In this document: one piece after another, positions 8,729 to 17,773 of the stretch | Layout of the letters: each line of letters begins with the position of its first letter | How positions within the stretch are numbered: the stretch's first letter is position 1 | Source of the DNA: Spirochaetia bacterium | Lineage (GTDB): Bacteria; Spirochaetota; Spirochaetia; Treponematales; Rectinemataceae | Direction of reading: 5' to 3' | Assembly (NCBI GenBank): GCA_029975555.1 | Contig: JARKOY010000174.1 | Location: 30,048-94,047, forward strand | Length of the DNA stretch: 64,000 bases | Made by a program: the position numbers and the translations under genes | Notes under the pieces: model-generated | What the model saw: the letters and a program-made list of their open reading frames with translations, nothing else | Told to the model about the DNA's origin: nothing | The model's database searches: none

Positions 8729-9056
8729 GGATTCTAGTTCCAAACCTTGCAATGAAAAGCAATTAGCTCCTTATGCCCAAAAGTATAAGGCGATCGGCCA
8801 TCCCATTCGGCTGAAAATTCTCTGTCTTATCGCGCACCAAGAGGTGCCCTGCGTGGGGGATATCTGGCGCTGCCTCGATCAGCCCCAGCCCGTCGTGTCC
8901 CAGCACTTGGCCATCTTGAAACGCAACGGCATCGTCTCTTCAGAGGTGAAGAAGACCCGGCGGATCTATTCTATAAGCGATCCTTTCATCAAGAACCTGG
9001 TCGATGCCATGATTGCCGAAATACGCGCCAATGCAGACGAGATAAGTACAAAATAA
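8727..9056 (+). CDS. ArsR/SmtB-family winged-helix transcription regulator
   Basis: This 109-residue repressor-type protein has the ArsR fold. The first helices are YAQKYKAIGHPIRLKILCLI; the recognition region is DIWRCLDQPQPVVSQHLAILKRNGIV; the beta wing is VKKTRRIYSIS. The ELCVC metal site of arsenic sensors is absent (only EVPC), so the ligand is unknown. An in-frame ATG at 8706 would lie inside the promoter, so the ATG at 8727 is chosen, which leaves almost no leader. The gene stands alone and converges with ispG, 34 nt apart. No target gene adjoins it apart from its own promoter. Confidence 0.85.
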   Translation: MDSSSKPCNEKQLAPYAQKYKAIGHPIRLKILCLIAHQEVPCVGDIWRCLDQPQPVVSQHLAILKRNGIVSSEVKKTRRIYSISDPFIKNLVDAMIAEIRANADEISTK

Positions 9057-9090
9057 TCTTTGGGTCACTGATGCACGAAAGGGTCAGATT

Positions 9091-10179
9091 CTATTTCGCT
9101 TTTTCCTCGATGAGTTTATCGAGTTCTTCCTGAAATGCCTTGTCCGCGTCGCACACATCAATTCGCCGGATTATCTTTCCATCCCTAAAAATCAATGCTG
9201 AATTTCCCGCCCCCGTGATGCCAAGATCGGCGTGACGAGCCTCTCCTGGCCCGTTCACGACGCAGCCCATGATGGCGATGGTTATGTCGGCGTCTGTGGC
9301 ATAGAACCTATGCATCCACCTCGAAGTGAAGGCGTGCGTGTCGAACGACGCCCTGCCGCAGCGCGGGCAGGACACGATTCTCACGCCGCGCAGAGACTTT
9401 CCGGCGCATCCAAGAATCTCCTTGCCGGCCAGCACTTCCTGCTCCATCGAGTCGGATAGGGAGACGCGGATGGTGGCTCCTATTCCTTTCTTCAAAAGCG
9501 GTACAAGGGCCGCAGTGTTCCGAACGACGCCCGCGACGAGAGGTCCCGCCTCGGTCACGCCTAAGTGCAGGGGGTAGGGATAGCGCGAGGCAAACTCCTC
9601 GTTGGCGCGGACCACCTCGTCGGGCTCGTTCATCTTGAGCGAAATGACAATGTCGCCGAAGCGCATGGATTCCAGCACCTCGATCTCGCGCTCCGCAGCC
9701 GCGAGCGCGGCCTCCACGATGTCGGGCTCCTGGGCCAAATCTTTAGGAAGAGAACCTCCATTGATGCCCACGCGGATCGGAATACCCTTGTCCATGGCCT
9801 TGGTGGCGACCTCGCGCACCTTCCATTCGGCGCCTATGTTGCCAGGATTTATCCTGATCTTGGCGATGGGGAAGTCCATGCAACGCAGCGCTATCCGCCA
9901 GTCGAAATGGATATCGGCGACCACGGGTATCGGGGACAAATCCGCGACCAGCCCGAGCGACTCCACGGCCGACATGTCGGGGACGGCGAAGCGAATAATC
10001 TGACATCCAAGTTTTTGTAAGTTCGCGATCCTTTCGATTATGGACGCGAGCCGTGGATCATCGGAGCCGGAGAATGCGGGGAGCGGATCCTTCCACATCG
10101 TCTGGACGCTCACAGGCCAGTCACCGCCCATGAAAAGACTTCCAACTTTTATCGTCTTCGTAGGCGACAAGGCAATCAC
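9091..10179 (-). CDS. ispG: 4-hydroxy-3-methylbut-2-en-1-yl diphosphate synthase
   Basis: IspG (GcpE) is the penultimate-step iron-sulfur enzyme of the non-mevalonate isoprenoid pathway, converting MEcPP to HMBPP. The TIM-barrel half holds QTMWKDPL, DIHFDWRIALRC, RINPGNIG and VGINGGSLP. The C-terminal half holds the cluster ligands in CPRCGR and GCVVNGPGE. At 362 residues it is the normal bacterial length. It begins 25 nt after the V-ATPase proteolipid gene on the same strand, so it probably forms the tail of that operon. No separate promoter is evident in the short gap. Confidence 0.95.
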   Translation of the reverse strand: MIALSPTKTIKVGSLFMGGDWPVSVQTMWKDPLPAFSGSDDPRLASIIERIANLQKLGCQIIRFAVPDMSAVESLGLVADLSPIPVVADIHFDWRIALRCMDFPIAKIRINPGNIGAEWKVREVATKAMDKGIPIRVGINGGSLPKDLAQEPDIVEAALAAAEREIEVLESMRFGDIVISLKMNEPDEVVRANEEFASRYPYPLHLGVTEAGPLVAGVVRNTAALVPLLKKGIGATIRVSLSDSMEQEVLAGKEILGCAGKSLRGVRIVSCPRCGRASFDTHAFTSRWMHRFYATDADITIAIMGCVVNGPGEARHADLGITGAGNSALIFRDGKIIRRIDVCDADKAFQEELDKLIEEKAK

Positions 10180-10204
10180 GCTCCCTTAAAAAAGAATCGA
10201 CAGG

Positions 10205-10627
10205 TTATACTGCGCTGAAAGTGAATGCCAACACAAAAAGGGCGACGGTCTCGCAGAGGCCGACCACGATGATGTAGTTGGCGAAGCCCTTCCCGGTCTC
10301 TCCGTAGGCGTCGCAGCCTGCGGCCGCAGCCTTCCCTTGGGCCATCGCGGAGACACCTTCCGCAATCCCCGACATGATGCCGGCCGCAAGAAGGAGCAGG
10401 GGGTCCTTCGTCGAGTTGATGATTCTACTCATCAATATAAAGCTGTAAATAGTCTGGGTAAGGGGAGCTCCTGCAAAAGCCACCAGCAAAAATGAGGCTG
10501 GCTTATTATTCAGATAGGAACGTTTCCACGAGCCTATTGCCGCCATGCCAGCAATGCCTGCACCAATGCCAGAGCCTATGGCCCCCAACCCAAGCACACA
10601 AGCAGCGCCAATCAATCCGATGTTCAT
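10205..10627 (-). CDS. ntpK: V-type ATP synthase subunit K (proteolipid)
   Basis: This 140-residue membrane protein is the double-hairpin rotor proteolipid of V/A-type ATPases. It has four transmembrane helices: 1 (GLIGAACVLGLGAIGSGIGA), 2 (APLTQTIYSFILMSRII), 3 (LLLAAGIMSGIAEGVSAMAQG), 4 (ANYIIVVGLCETVALFVLAF). The ion-binding glutamate sits in helix 4 (Glu126), while the matching position in helix 2 is glutamine, as in other V-type K subunits. Whether H+ or Na+ is moved cannot be told. A purine-rich ribosome site (AAGGAGAGAGGAG) precedes the ATG. It follows subunit I by 20 nt. Confidence 0.95.
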   Translation of the reverse strand: MNIGLIGAACVLGLGAIGSGIGAGIAGMAAIGSWKRSYLNNKPASFLLVAFAGAPLTQTIYSFILMSRIINSTKDPLLLLAAGIMSGIAEGVSAMAQGKAAAAGCDAYGETGKGFANYIIVVGLCETVALFVLAFTFSAV

Positions 10628-10647
10628 ACTCCTCTCTCCTTATTCTT

Positions 10648-12543
10648 TTATAGTGTAGATTCCATAGACGCTGAAAGGTGTTCTTCCTCCCTCAGCGGAT
10701 TATATTTGTAACCAGACCACTCCATGCCGAGGTGTTGGGAAAACTCCAGCATGTTGAGTCGTACGCCATGGACGATGACCGAAAGCACGGTCAGCACAAA
10801 GTTGAGCGAATGAGCAACCACCAAGAGCACGGAAGCGATGATCAGTTTCAGTATGAAGCCGATCAGAAACCCGAAAGGCCCGCTCAGAAGCCCTGCCGCC
10901 ATCCCGTTGACAGTCTGCGCGAACGCGAGCCCGGCAAGCCCAACCGCCCAGAGACGTATGTAGGAGACAATGTCGGCAAAGACGCTGACGGTGCCCAAAA
11001 ATGTCGGAATAATGCCTTTCAGGCTCTCCACAAGGCTTGAGCCAAGTTTGCCAGTCCAGTTTCCGAACACAAATACAAGGATAAATCCTGCACCAATACA
11101 TACAATTGCCCAATTCCCTATAGGAAACCGCTTCGCATCGATGACGAGATTCAGCGCCGCGTTGAACATCCCGGCGAGCAACAGCAACGAGCCGACCTGG
11201 GACAGAAACTTCAAGTTGGGGAAATCGCGCTTTATGTTCTTGATGTGGGCGATTGAGAGCTGGACCAAGCCAATTGAGAAGCAAAGCACCTTGATGTTGT
11301 TTTCAGAATCCGGCGATTGGCCGTTGATGAGTGGCAGAGAGATATTTTGAAGCAGCTTCGGAAGATGATCGAACTGAATGCCGAACCACGTCGCCGTCAG
11401 CGCACCCCACAGAATGGTGGTTGCTCCCAAAAGGACGAACAGTTTCTGTGCATCCCCGACGGGCCTGCCCTTTCTTTTCGCCGCGACTATCGAAGCGAGC
11501 GAGAGAAGCACGATGATCGTTCCGTAGCTGGCATCACCGAAGATCATCGCAAAGAATATCGCAAAGAATATGAGGAACCATGAGGATATGTCGTACTCGC
11601 GATAATTGGGCACTGTCCCTAAAAAATCGAATACGGGCTGAATGATGCGTATTGCCGGCGGATTTTCCACAAGCGTCGGCGGCTGGTCTTCCTCTGAAGG
11701 ATCGTCGAAGACGATGCCCCATCCATACTTTATGGCGATTTTCTTTAATTTTTCACACTCCCGCGCGGGAACATAACCTTTTAAATATGCAAAGTGCTCA
11801 TGTTCAGGCATCCCGGAGCGCACCTTTTCGAGAACAATCTTCGATTCTATCTCGTGAAGGTATGCCTTCAAGAGCGAGAGTTTGCCTGATTCCTCCTTGA
11901 GATTCTGGAATATTTCCTGTTTTCTCTTCTCGATTGCATTGAGCTCCTGGCGCATCTGGGACAAGGAACGCTCAGGGGGGAGGAACTCCTGAAATGAAGG
12001 GGGTAACTCCGGCAATTTTTCGTCCTGGTCGAGAATGATGGCAATTCTCACCTTGCCCTTCGGCGCAAGAATCCTTATATACTCGAGTTCTTTAGGGATG
12101 GCGGAGATATCTCTCGGAGGAGCATCGAAGAGGCGAAGCGAGAATGTCCCCCCAAGCGCCTGGGCAAACGAATCTGCCGAGACTTCCCCCCAGCTCTTCG
12201 TCCTATCAATCTCGCGAAGAAGCTGCGTGGCCCGCTCGTGCAACGAATCCAACTCACGCTTTAAACCTGAGACACGCAAGACAAGATCCCGTATGCCCTC
12301 GGCAGTCCACTGACCTTGGGCAGTTTCTGCGATGGCCACTTTCTTTTTTTTATCCACATAATTCTGAAGAAAATAATACGCGGATTCAGCCTCGGCCTTC
12401 TCTCGCTCAAGGCTCTGATAGGCCTCCCCCCTGCCCTGCAGCTCCTCGACGTGGGCGACGCCGAGTTTCCTGAGACGCTCAGGCACTTTCGCCCTGTCCT
12501 TGTCGAGCACGATGAGGTAGAACTTCTTCATGGGCACGATCAT
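10648..12543 (-). CDS. ntpI: V-type ATP synthase subunit I (membrane stator a-subunit)
   Basis: Subunit I combines a large soluble coiled-coil arm (residues 1 to about 330, with a heptad-rich stretch around 190-250) with a C-terminal membrane domain of about seven helices. The membrane part includes WFLIFFAIFFAMIFGDASYG, and the later helix SYIRLWAVGLAGLAFAQTVN carries the conserved arginine that faces the rotor glutamate. At 631 residues it is normal for bacterial V-ATPases. Its start overlaps the stop of subunit D by 4 nt, indicating coupling. Confidence 0.95.
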   Translation of the reverse strand: MIVPMKKFYLIVLDKDRAKVPERLRKLGVAHVEELQGRGEAYQSLEREKAEAESAYYFLQNYVDKKKKVAIAETAQGQWTAEGIRDLVLRVSGLKRELDSLHERATQLLREIDRTKSWGEVSADSFAQALGGTFSLRLFDAPPRDISAIPKELEYIRILAPKGKVRIAIILDQDEKLPELPPSFQEFLPPERSLSQMRQELNAIEKRKQEIFQNLKEESGKLSLLKAYLHEIESKIVLEKVRSGMPEHEHFAYLKGYVPARECEKLKKIAIKYGWGIVFDDPSEEDQPPTLVENPPAIRIIQPVFDFLGTVPNYREYDISSWFLIFFAIFFAMIFGDASYGTIIVLLSLASIVAAKRKGRPVGDAQKLFVLLGATTILWGALTATWFGIQFDHLPKLLQNISLPLINGQSPDSENNIKVLCFSIGLVQLSIAHIKNIKRDFPNLKFLSQVGSLLLLAGMFNAALNLVIDAKRFPIGNWAIVCIGAGFILVFVFGNWTGKLGSSLVESLKGIIPTFLGTVSVFADIVSYIRLWAVGLAGLAFAQTVNGMAAGLLSGPFGFLIGFILKLIIASVLLVVAHSLNFVLTVLSVIVHGVRLNMLEFSQHLGMEWSGYKYNPLREEEHLSASMESTL

Positions 12544-13154
12544 CGCTCGGCTCCTTCGACTTTCCGCTTCGCGATTTTTCCTCTGACGACCTGGGCGGTC
12601 TGCTGATCGCCGAGATAGATGCGTATCTTGCGGATGTCTGCGATCGTCTCGGGGATCTTCACCTTTTCGAACAGATTCACCCGCTGCGTCGTAATGCGCA
12701 GCTCATGGGCGAGCAACGCCCTCTGGTGCGTGACGACATCCAGCTCCATCTGCGTGCGCAAAAGCTGCTCAAGGAGCGTCAGCGCGGAATCGACCCAGGG
12801 AGGCGTGGTATAGAGATCGTAGACCTGGCGTTCGAACTCCACATCCTGAAAAATCGGTATAACAACGCCGGCGATGTTGCCGGTATCGGTCTTCAGGGAA
12901 GAGACCCTCAAAAGCGGCTTCCCGTCAAGACTCCTCGCCTTCCCTTGTTCTGAAAACACCGCGATCCACGCATCGTACTCTTTCTCGAGGCTCGCTTTCC
13001 GGGCCTCGAGCTGCTCAAGCCGAGCCTGGACGCTCCGCACCTCGATCTGAAGCTGCTGCTTTTTAAGCTGAAGCGTCGGGAGATAGCGCTCGTACATCTT
13101 GAGCGCATCTTTTTTCTTCTTCAGCTCGTTCTTCGTCAGCTTAATCTTTGCCAT
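12540..13154 (-). CDS. ntpD: V-type ATP synthase subunit D (central shaft)
   Basis: This 204-residue protein is almost wholly coiled coil, as expected for the rotor axle. It begins MAKIKLTKNELKKKKDALKMYERYLPTLQLKKQQL and ends with a long helix (RINLF-like RVNLFEKVKIPETIADIRKIRIYLGDQQT). It would connect the A3B3 head to the proteolipid ring. It lies 32 nt after subunit B and overlaps subunit I by 4 nt. No gene for the F or C subunit is seen in this operon. Confidence 0.95.
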   Translation of the reverse strand: MAKIKLTKNELKKKKDALKMYERYLPTLQLKKQQLQIEVRSVQARLEQLEARKASLEKEYDAWIAVFSEQGKARSLDGKPLLRVSSLKTDTGNIAGVVIPIFQDVEFERQVYDLYTTPPWVDSALTLLEQLLRTQMELDVVTHQRALLAHELRITTQRVNLFEKVKIPETIADIRKIRIYLGDQQTAQVVRGKIAKRKVEGAER

Positions 13155-13186
13155 GCCGCATCGCCTTCCCTACCACAGGGGATCCT

Positions 13187-14485
13187 TCACTTGCCACCGA
13201 CCCAGAATTTCTGGATCAAATCCGAACGCAGCCCGGTCTCTCGAGGCTCAAAGCATTCGGCGAGGATAGCCCAGCACTGGTCCAAGGCCTTTTCGAGGGG
13301 GATGTTGACCGAAAGATCCATCATCCGCTGCTCGAACAGTTCGCCGTATTTGAGAAGCTTCCGATCCCATGCGCTCATCTGGAAGCCCATCGATTTCTTT
13401 TCCAGCGTATCCCTGTAGGCCGCAAAGAGCTTGATCATGGCGTCCATGATGGAACGGTGATCCTCGCGCGTCTTGCCGTTGACCATCTGCTTCAGGCGCG
13501 AGAGAGAGCCAAAGGGCTCGATGTGCCCTCCTCGCAGATAGAACTGACCTTCGGTGATGTACCCTGTGTTGTCGGGAATAGGATGCGTGACATCGTCGCC
13601 AGGCATCGTCGTGACGGCCAGGATCGTAATGGAACCGGCATCGGAGAAATCCACCGCTTTTTCGTAGCGGGCCGCGAGCTGAGAGTACAGGTCGCCGGGG
13701 TAGCCGCGGTTCGACGGGACCTGCTCTTGGGTTATCGCGATCTCCTTGAGGGCGTCGGCGAAGTTCGTCATATCGGTGAGGAGCACGAGCACATTCTTGC
13801 CCTTGAGGGCGAAGCGTTCCGCAACCGCGAGCGAGATGTCCGGCACCATGAGACATTCGACGATGGGGTCGGCCGCGGTGTGCACGAACATGATCGTCTT
13901 CGAGAGTGCTCCGCCCTGCTCCAGCGTATCGCGGAAAAAGAGGTAATCGTCGTACTTAAGCCCCATGCCGCCCAGCACGATGAGATCCACTTCCGCCTGC
14001 ATCGCGATGCGCGCAAGCAGTTGGTTGTAAGGCTCACCGGACACCGAGAAAATGGGCAGTTTTTGGCTCTTGACGAGGGTGTTGAAGACATCGATCATAG
14101 GAATGCCGGTGCGGATCATCTCGCGCGGAATGATGCGCTTGTACGGATTCACCGAAGGTCCAGCTATCGTGATGAGGTTGTCGGTGAGAACAGGTCCGCC
14201 GTCCCGCGGCTCGCCGGCCCCATCGAAAATGCGCCCCATGAGGCTGTCCGAAAAACTCACCTGCATAGGGTGTCCCAAAAACCGGACCTCGTCCCCTGTG
14301 GAGACGCCCCGTCCGCCTGCAAAGACCTGGAGATAGACCATCTCCCCGTCGAGACGGATAGTCTCGGCGAGCGACATCCCGTACCGAGTCTTCACCTGCG
14401 CAAGCTCGCCGTAGGCGACATTCTGCGCCTTCACGGCAATTACATTGCCCACTATCGATTCAATTCTCGAGTATATCTTGTTCAT
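13187..14485 (-). CDS. ntpB: V-type ATP synthase subunit B (non-catalytic)
   Basis: Subunit B is the non-catalytic nucleotide-binding partner of A in the A3B3 head. The 432 residues show the family signature: [17 protein letters not shown](M/F)I-like [42 protein letters not shown] where the P-loop is replaced, [25 protein letters not shown], and [17 protein letters not shown]. It starts 3 nt after subunit A, so the two are made together. A long open frame on the opposite strand is only a mirror of its codon bias. Confidence 0.97.
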   Translation of the reverse strand: MNKIYSRIESIVGNVIAVKAQNVAYGELAQVKTRYGMSLAETIRLDGEMVYLQVFAGGRGVSTGDEVRFLGHPMQVSFSDSLMGRIFDGAGEPRDGGPVLTDNLITIAGPSVNPYKRIIPREMIRTGIPMIDVFNTLVKSQKLPIFSVSGEPYNQLLARIAMQAEVDLIVLGGMGLKYDDYLFFRDTLEQGGALSKTIMFVHTAADPIVECLMVPDISLAVAERFALKGKNVLVLLTDMTNFADALKEIAITQEQVPSNRGYPGDLYSQLAARYEKAVDFSDAGSITILAVTTMPGDDVTHPIPDNTGYITEGQFYLRGGHIEPFGSLSRLKQMVNGKTREDHRSIMDAMIKLFAAYRDTLEKKSMGFQMSAWDRKLLKYGELFEQRMMDLSVNIPLEKALDQCWAILAECFEPRETGLRSDLIQKFWVGGK

Positions 14486-14488
14486 GCC

Positions 14489-16252
14489 TCACTCCAGCGC
14501 CTTTATCGCTTTCAATCCGCGGTTTTCAAACTCGGGCTTTCTGTCTGCAAGCGCCTGCTCGACTTTTGTATAGAGCGAATCAAACATATCGCTGTCTTCC
14601 GGAGTGCCGTTCAGGTCGAGCATCGTCTGGCGCAGCTCGTAGAAGAAGTTCCGGGCATCTTCCTTATCTTGGAATGCGATGTGCGACGCAAGTATGTTCA
14701 GAACCAGCTTAAAGACGTGCTTCTGCCGCGAGGGCGACACCGCGGCATCGACAGGATCGAAGGAGTTTTGTTGGAGATAGACGGCATCGAGGAATTCGCT
14801 CTTGAGGTACACGACATAGTCTTCGAGGCTCGTGCCTTCCTCTCCGACAACCTTCATCATCGCGCCGACTTCTGATCCACGCTCAAGGAAGGAATGAGCA
14901 TATTGGACGGCCTGTTTCGGCATTATCCCCTCATATTTCGACCAGGAGTCGAGAGGGTGGATCGCGGGGTACTTGCGCGCGTCCGACCGCTCGCGCGACA
15001 GGCCATGGAAGGCGCCGACGACTTTCAGGGTGGCCTGCGTGACGGGCTCCTCAAAGTTGCCGCCGGCCGGCGAAACTGTGCCGCCGATCGTGACGGAACC
15101 GGTCTTTCCATTGTAGAGTCGAACTATACCCGCTCGCTCATAGAAAGCGGCGATGACCGACTCGAGGTATGCAGGGAAAGCCTCTTCGCCCGGAATCTCC
15201 TCGAGGCGGCCCGACATCTCGCGCATCGCCTGGGCCCAACGGCTCGTGGAGTCGGCGAGCAGAAGCACATCCAACCCCATCTGACGGTAATACTCGGCGA
15301 TCGTCACCGCAGTGTACACTGAAGCTTCGCGCGCGGCGACCGGCATAGAAGATGTGTTGCAGATGATCACTGTCCGCTCCATGAGCGACCGGCCAGTCTT
15401 CGGATCGATGATCTGAGGGAACTCTTTGAGCGTCTCCACGACCTCGCCTGCGCGTTCGCCGCACGCGGCGATGATCACGATATCGACCTCGGCGTGGCGA
15501 CTCGTCACTTGCTGCAACACTGTCTTTCCCGCACCGAACGGGCCTGGAATACAGTAGGTCCCCCCCTTTGCCACCGGGAAAAACGTGTCGATGATCCGCG
15601 TCTTCGTGACAAGGGGTTCCGTCGGCTTGAGACGTTCCACATAACAGTCGACCGCGCGCTTCACCGGCCAGGAAAAACTCATCCGAACCTGCCTCGCATT
15701 TCCCCTTGCGTCGACCACTTCGGCGATAACATCGTCGAGCGTGTAGTCACCCTCGGGCAGTATCGTCGAGACGGTCCATTCGCCATAGAAATCAAAAGGA
15801 AGCATGATGATGTGCTTGAAATGCAGCTCGGGTACCCAGCCAAGGGCCATACCTCTCCGCAGCACATCCCCTTCTTTCGCCTGCGGCGTGAAGTGCCAGG
15901 TTCGGTCGCGTGGAAGCGCCTTCAGATAGAGCCCAGGCTCAAGGAAGTACCCTGCTCTCTCGGCGATCTCCGGAAGCGGGTTCTGAAGCCCATCGTATAT
16001 CTGTCCCAGGAGGCCGGGACCGAGCTCTACCGACAAAAGTTCGTTGGTGAATCGAACCTTGTCGCCGACCCGGATACCTTTGGTGATCTCGTACACCTGA
16101 ACCTGAACCGAAGTTCCGCGTATACGGATCACCTCGCTCTTCAAGCTCTTGCCCCCTGTTTCGATATAGGCGACTTCGTTCATGGTCACTATTCCGTCGG
16201 TGTTGACGGAAACCATATTGCCATTTACTGCGGTCACGAATCCTTCTGTCAT
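14489..16252 (-). CDS. ntpA: V-type ATP synthase subunit A (catalytic)
   Basis: The catalytic subunit hydrolyses or makes ATP. The Walker A loop GPFGAGKTVLQQ has its lysine near residue 243. The arginine-finger and catalytic region GERAGEVVETLKEFPQI, the LLADSTSRWAQAMREMSGRLEEIPGEEAFPAYL motif and the non-homologous insert (about 110-190) are all present. At 587 residues it is typical. Its ATG overlaps the stop of the DUF2764 gene by 4 nt and subunit B follows 3 nt later. In spirochaetes this enzyme may act as a synthase or as an ion pump. Confidence 0.97.
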   Translation of the reverse strand: MTEGFVTAVNGNMVSVNTDGIVTMNEVAYIETGGKSLKSEVIRIRGTSVQVQVYEITKGIRVGDKVRFTNELLSVELGPGLLGQIYDGLQNPLPEIAERAGYFLEPGLYLKALPRDRTWHFTPQAKEGDVLRRGMALGWVPELHFKHIIMLPFDFYGEWTVSTILPEGDYTLDDVIAEVVDARGNARQVRMSFSWPVKRAVDCYVERLKPTEPLVTKTRIIDTFFPVAKGGTYCIPGPFGAGKTVLQQVTSRHAEVDIVIIAACGERAGEVVETLKEFPQIIDPKTGRSLMERTVIICNTSSMPVAAREASVYTAVTIAEYYRQMGLDVLLLADSTSRWAQAMREMSGRLEEIPGEEAFPAYLESVIAAFYERAGIVRLYNGKTGSVTIGGTVSPAGGNFEEPVTQATLKVVGAFHGLSRERSDARKYPAIHPLDSWSKYEGIMPKQAVQYAHSFLERGSEVGAMMKVVGEEGTSLEDYVVYLKSEFLDAVYLQQNSFDPVDAAVSPSRQKHVFKLVLNILASHIAFQDKEDARNFFYELRQTMLDLNGTPEDSDMFDSLYTKVEQALADRKPEFENRGLKAIKALE

Positions 16253-16836
16253 GTTGCCACCCCGGTGTCTAAGGCACTGCTCGCTGCCTCCGCAGCTGCA
16301 TCGACAATATCCTGATATAATGTCCTGAACCCTTCCTTGCCGCGTTCCCTGTCGAATGAGGCGCAGCGGGTTGCGATGAGCAATTTCATCTTATAGGCAA
16401 GAATAGAATCGAGCTCAAAAGCGGAAAGAGAAATGAGCCTCTCCACGGCGTTCCAGCGTTCATGCTCAAACGTGAGTTCTACCTGAAGCGGATCAGAAGC
16501 CGCCGATACCGCCTGCGCAGACTGGAGCGCGTCGGACCCGACACTTCCTGGTCTTGTCCACTGCCCAGCATCCCACTTGTGGGCCCTGGCGCGGAGCACC
16601 ACGAGAGCATTCCGGACACCCCTCTCCCACTCGAAATATCCCTTCAAAAAGGATGACTTCTCTATGCAAGCCGAATATTCGCCCCTCCTCACCACGTCGA
16701 CATGGCGAACCAGCACGAGATCTGCCTGATCCACAAACCTCGAACAGAGAACATCGAATTCTTCCACGGAAAGAGGGGGCGGAGCGCCGAATGGAAAAGA
16801 GGTGAGCGTCGAAGCGAAATACCAGTAACGCCTCAT
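16249..16836 (-). CDS. DUF2764 protein of the V-ATPase operon
   Basis: This 195-residue soluble protein belongs to DUF2764, found between subunits E and A in V-ATPase operons of spirochaetes, chlamydiae and Bacteroidetes. The family start RRYWYFASTLTSFPFGAPPPLSVEEF is clear; the rest is mostly helical with FEHERWNAVERLISLSAFELDSILAYKMKLLIATR. Function is not established as far as I know. Because C and F subunits are missing from this operon, a structural role between head and membrane is an attractive inference. It is coupled to A by a 4-nt overlap and lies 1 nt after E. Confidence 0.85.
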   Translation of the reverse strand: MRRYWYFASTLTSFPFGAPPPLSVEEFDVLCSRFVDQADLVLVRHVDVVRRGEYSACIEKSSFLKGYFEWERGVRNALVVLRARAHKWDAGQWTRPGSVGSDALQSAQAVSAASDPLQVELTFEHERWNAVERLISLSAFELDSILAYKMKLLIATRCASFDRERGKEGFRTLYQDIVDAAAEAASSALDTGVAT

Positions 16837-16837
16837 G

Positions 16838-17455
16838 TCAATCGAGGCTCCCTGCCGCTTCTTTCAAATATTCAGAGAGAAGAGCATTGACGCGCGCCGA
16901 AAGAATTTGCGCAAGACTCTCCGCCGAGAAATCATACTGGGCGGCAGAACCCGCCTGGGCCACGCGGAACCCCGCATCGATAGAGGGGTACGGCTTGAGC
17001 GTGACCCCCTTTGAAAGCTCCACTGAGAGCCTGGCAGAGAGAGAAGCATCTATTTTTTTCATGAGATCGGGCGGAAGCAGAACCTCCACGTCACCCGCCT
17101 GGCCAAGGGCCAATGCCTTCAACACTTCCGGGATGACCTGTTCTGCCATCTTTTCGTCGAATGCTGCAGCGACATCGGCACGTATCGCTGCATCGAGAAA
17201 GCGCTGCACACTCTGTTTGAGCGCGATCATGGCATCACGCGAGGCCTGAAGCAGACTTTCGCGAGAAGCCGCCTCCATCGACTCGATGCGACGAGCGGCT
17301 TCATCTTGCGCCTCTTCGGCTTCCTTTTTTGCGCGATTCAGTATTTCTGAGGCTTCCGATTGAGCCTTACGGATGATCTCTTCGGCCTGCTGTTTTGCAG
17401 TTTCGACCCCTTCGCTCCGAATCCTCTCAAGGAGCTCCTGCAGTTGAATCTCCAT
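16838..17455 (-). CDS. ntpE: V-type ATP synthase subunit E (peripheral stalk)
   Basis: The 205-residue protein has the stalk layout: a long N-terminal amphipathic coiled coil (residues 1 to about 95, KQQAEEIIRKAQSEASEIL with charged repeats) and a C-terminal globular domain ending in SARVNALLSEYLKEA. It is the first gene of the V-ATPase operon. Upstream is an AT-rich region (17461-17520) that should hold the promoter. No G/H-type partner gene is visible here. Confidence 0.92.
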   Translation of the reverse strand: MEIQLQELLERIRSEGVETAKQQAEEIIRKAQSEASEILNRAKKEAEEAQDEAARRIESMEAASRESLLQASRDAMIALKQSVQRFLDAAIRADVAAAFDEKMAEQVIPEVLKALALGQAGDVEVLLPPDLMKKIDASLSARLSVELSKGVTLKPYPSIDAGFRVAQAGSAAQYDFSAESLAQILSARVNALLSEYLKEAAGSLD

Positions 17456-17476
17456 GGTATTCTTCCCCTGGTTGAG

Positions 17477-17545
17477 TTCGATATATTAAAAATATACTAT
17501 ATTTCTTAAAACTGCCTTTTATAGCCCGATAGAGTGTATACTGAA
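17477..17545 (-). promoter_or_regulatory. Probable promoter region of the V-ATPase operon, containing a repeated AT-rich 18-mer
   Basis: On the minus strand an AT-rich block contains overlapping TATAGT and TATATT -10-like hexamers about 45-50 nt before the ntpE start. No convincing -35 element sits 16-18 bp further up. The 18-mer ATATTAAAAATATACTAT (plus strand 17483-17500) recurs exactly at 40842-40859. The promoter assignment rests on position and composition. Confidence 0.4.
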
Positions 17546-17588
17546 AGCGCCTTTAGGGCAAGGGAGAATGGACATGTTTTGCCCCCTC

Positions 17589-17617
17589 TTGACAGGACGG
17601 CCGTCGTGCGATTAAAT
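17589..17617 (+). promoter_or_regulatory. Probable promoter of the tRNA cluster
   Basis: A consensus -35 TTGACA (17589-17594) is followed after 17 bp by TTAAAT (17612-17617), a weak -10. It points toward the tandem leader repeat and tRNA-Gly. Confidence 0.5.
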
Positions 17618-17652
17618 CGCCCTCGTCTGTAGAGGTACCGAGGGTTACTGCA

Positions 17653-17708
17653 GGTTACTCCTCTAAGCTGTCGCGAAAAGCGACATATTTAAAAATGCGA
17701 CCGTCGTA
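17653..17708 (+). repeat. Copy 1 of a 56-bp direct repeat: tRNA-Gly leader plus first 12 nt of the tRNA
   Basis: This 56-bp stretch is identical to 17774-17829. It contains a perfect hairpin (TGTCGC / GCGACA with a GAAAA loop, 17669-17685), an AT-rich linker and the first 12 bases of tRNA-Gly, after which the tRNA sequence stops and unrelated GC-rich DNA follows. The copies are 121 bp apart. Confidence 0.95.
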
Positions 17709-17773
17709 CCGCGACGGCGCGCGTGCGAGTGCCCGCGTTGCCTGCACGCTGGCAAAAGCCGGAGCGGCACGAG

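Noticed and set aside
8727..9056. Arsenic-sensing ArsR
   Set aside because: The CxC metal motif is absent and no ars genes adjoin it.
13148..14875. 575-codon open frame on the plus strand opposite ntpB and ntpA
   Set aside because: It mirrors highly biased codons of two unmistakable V-ATPase genes and has no recognisable domain.
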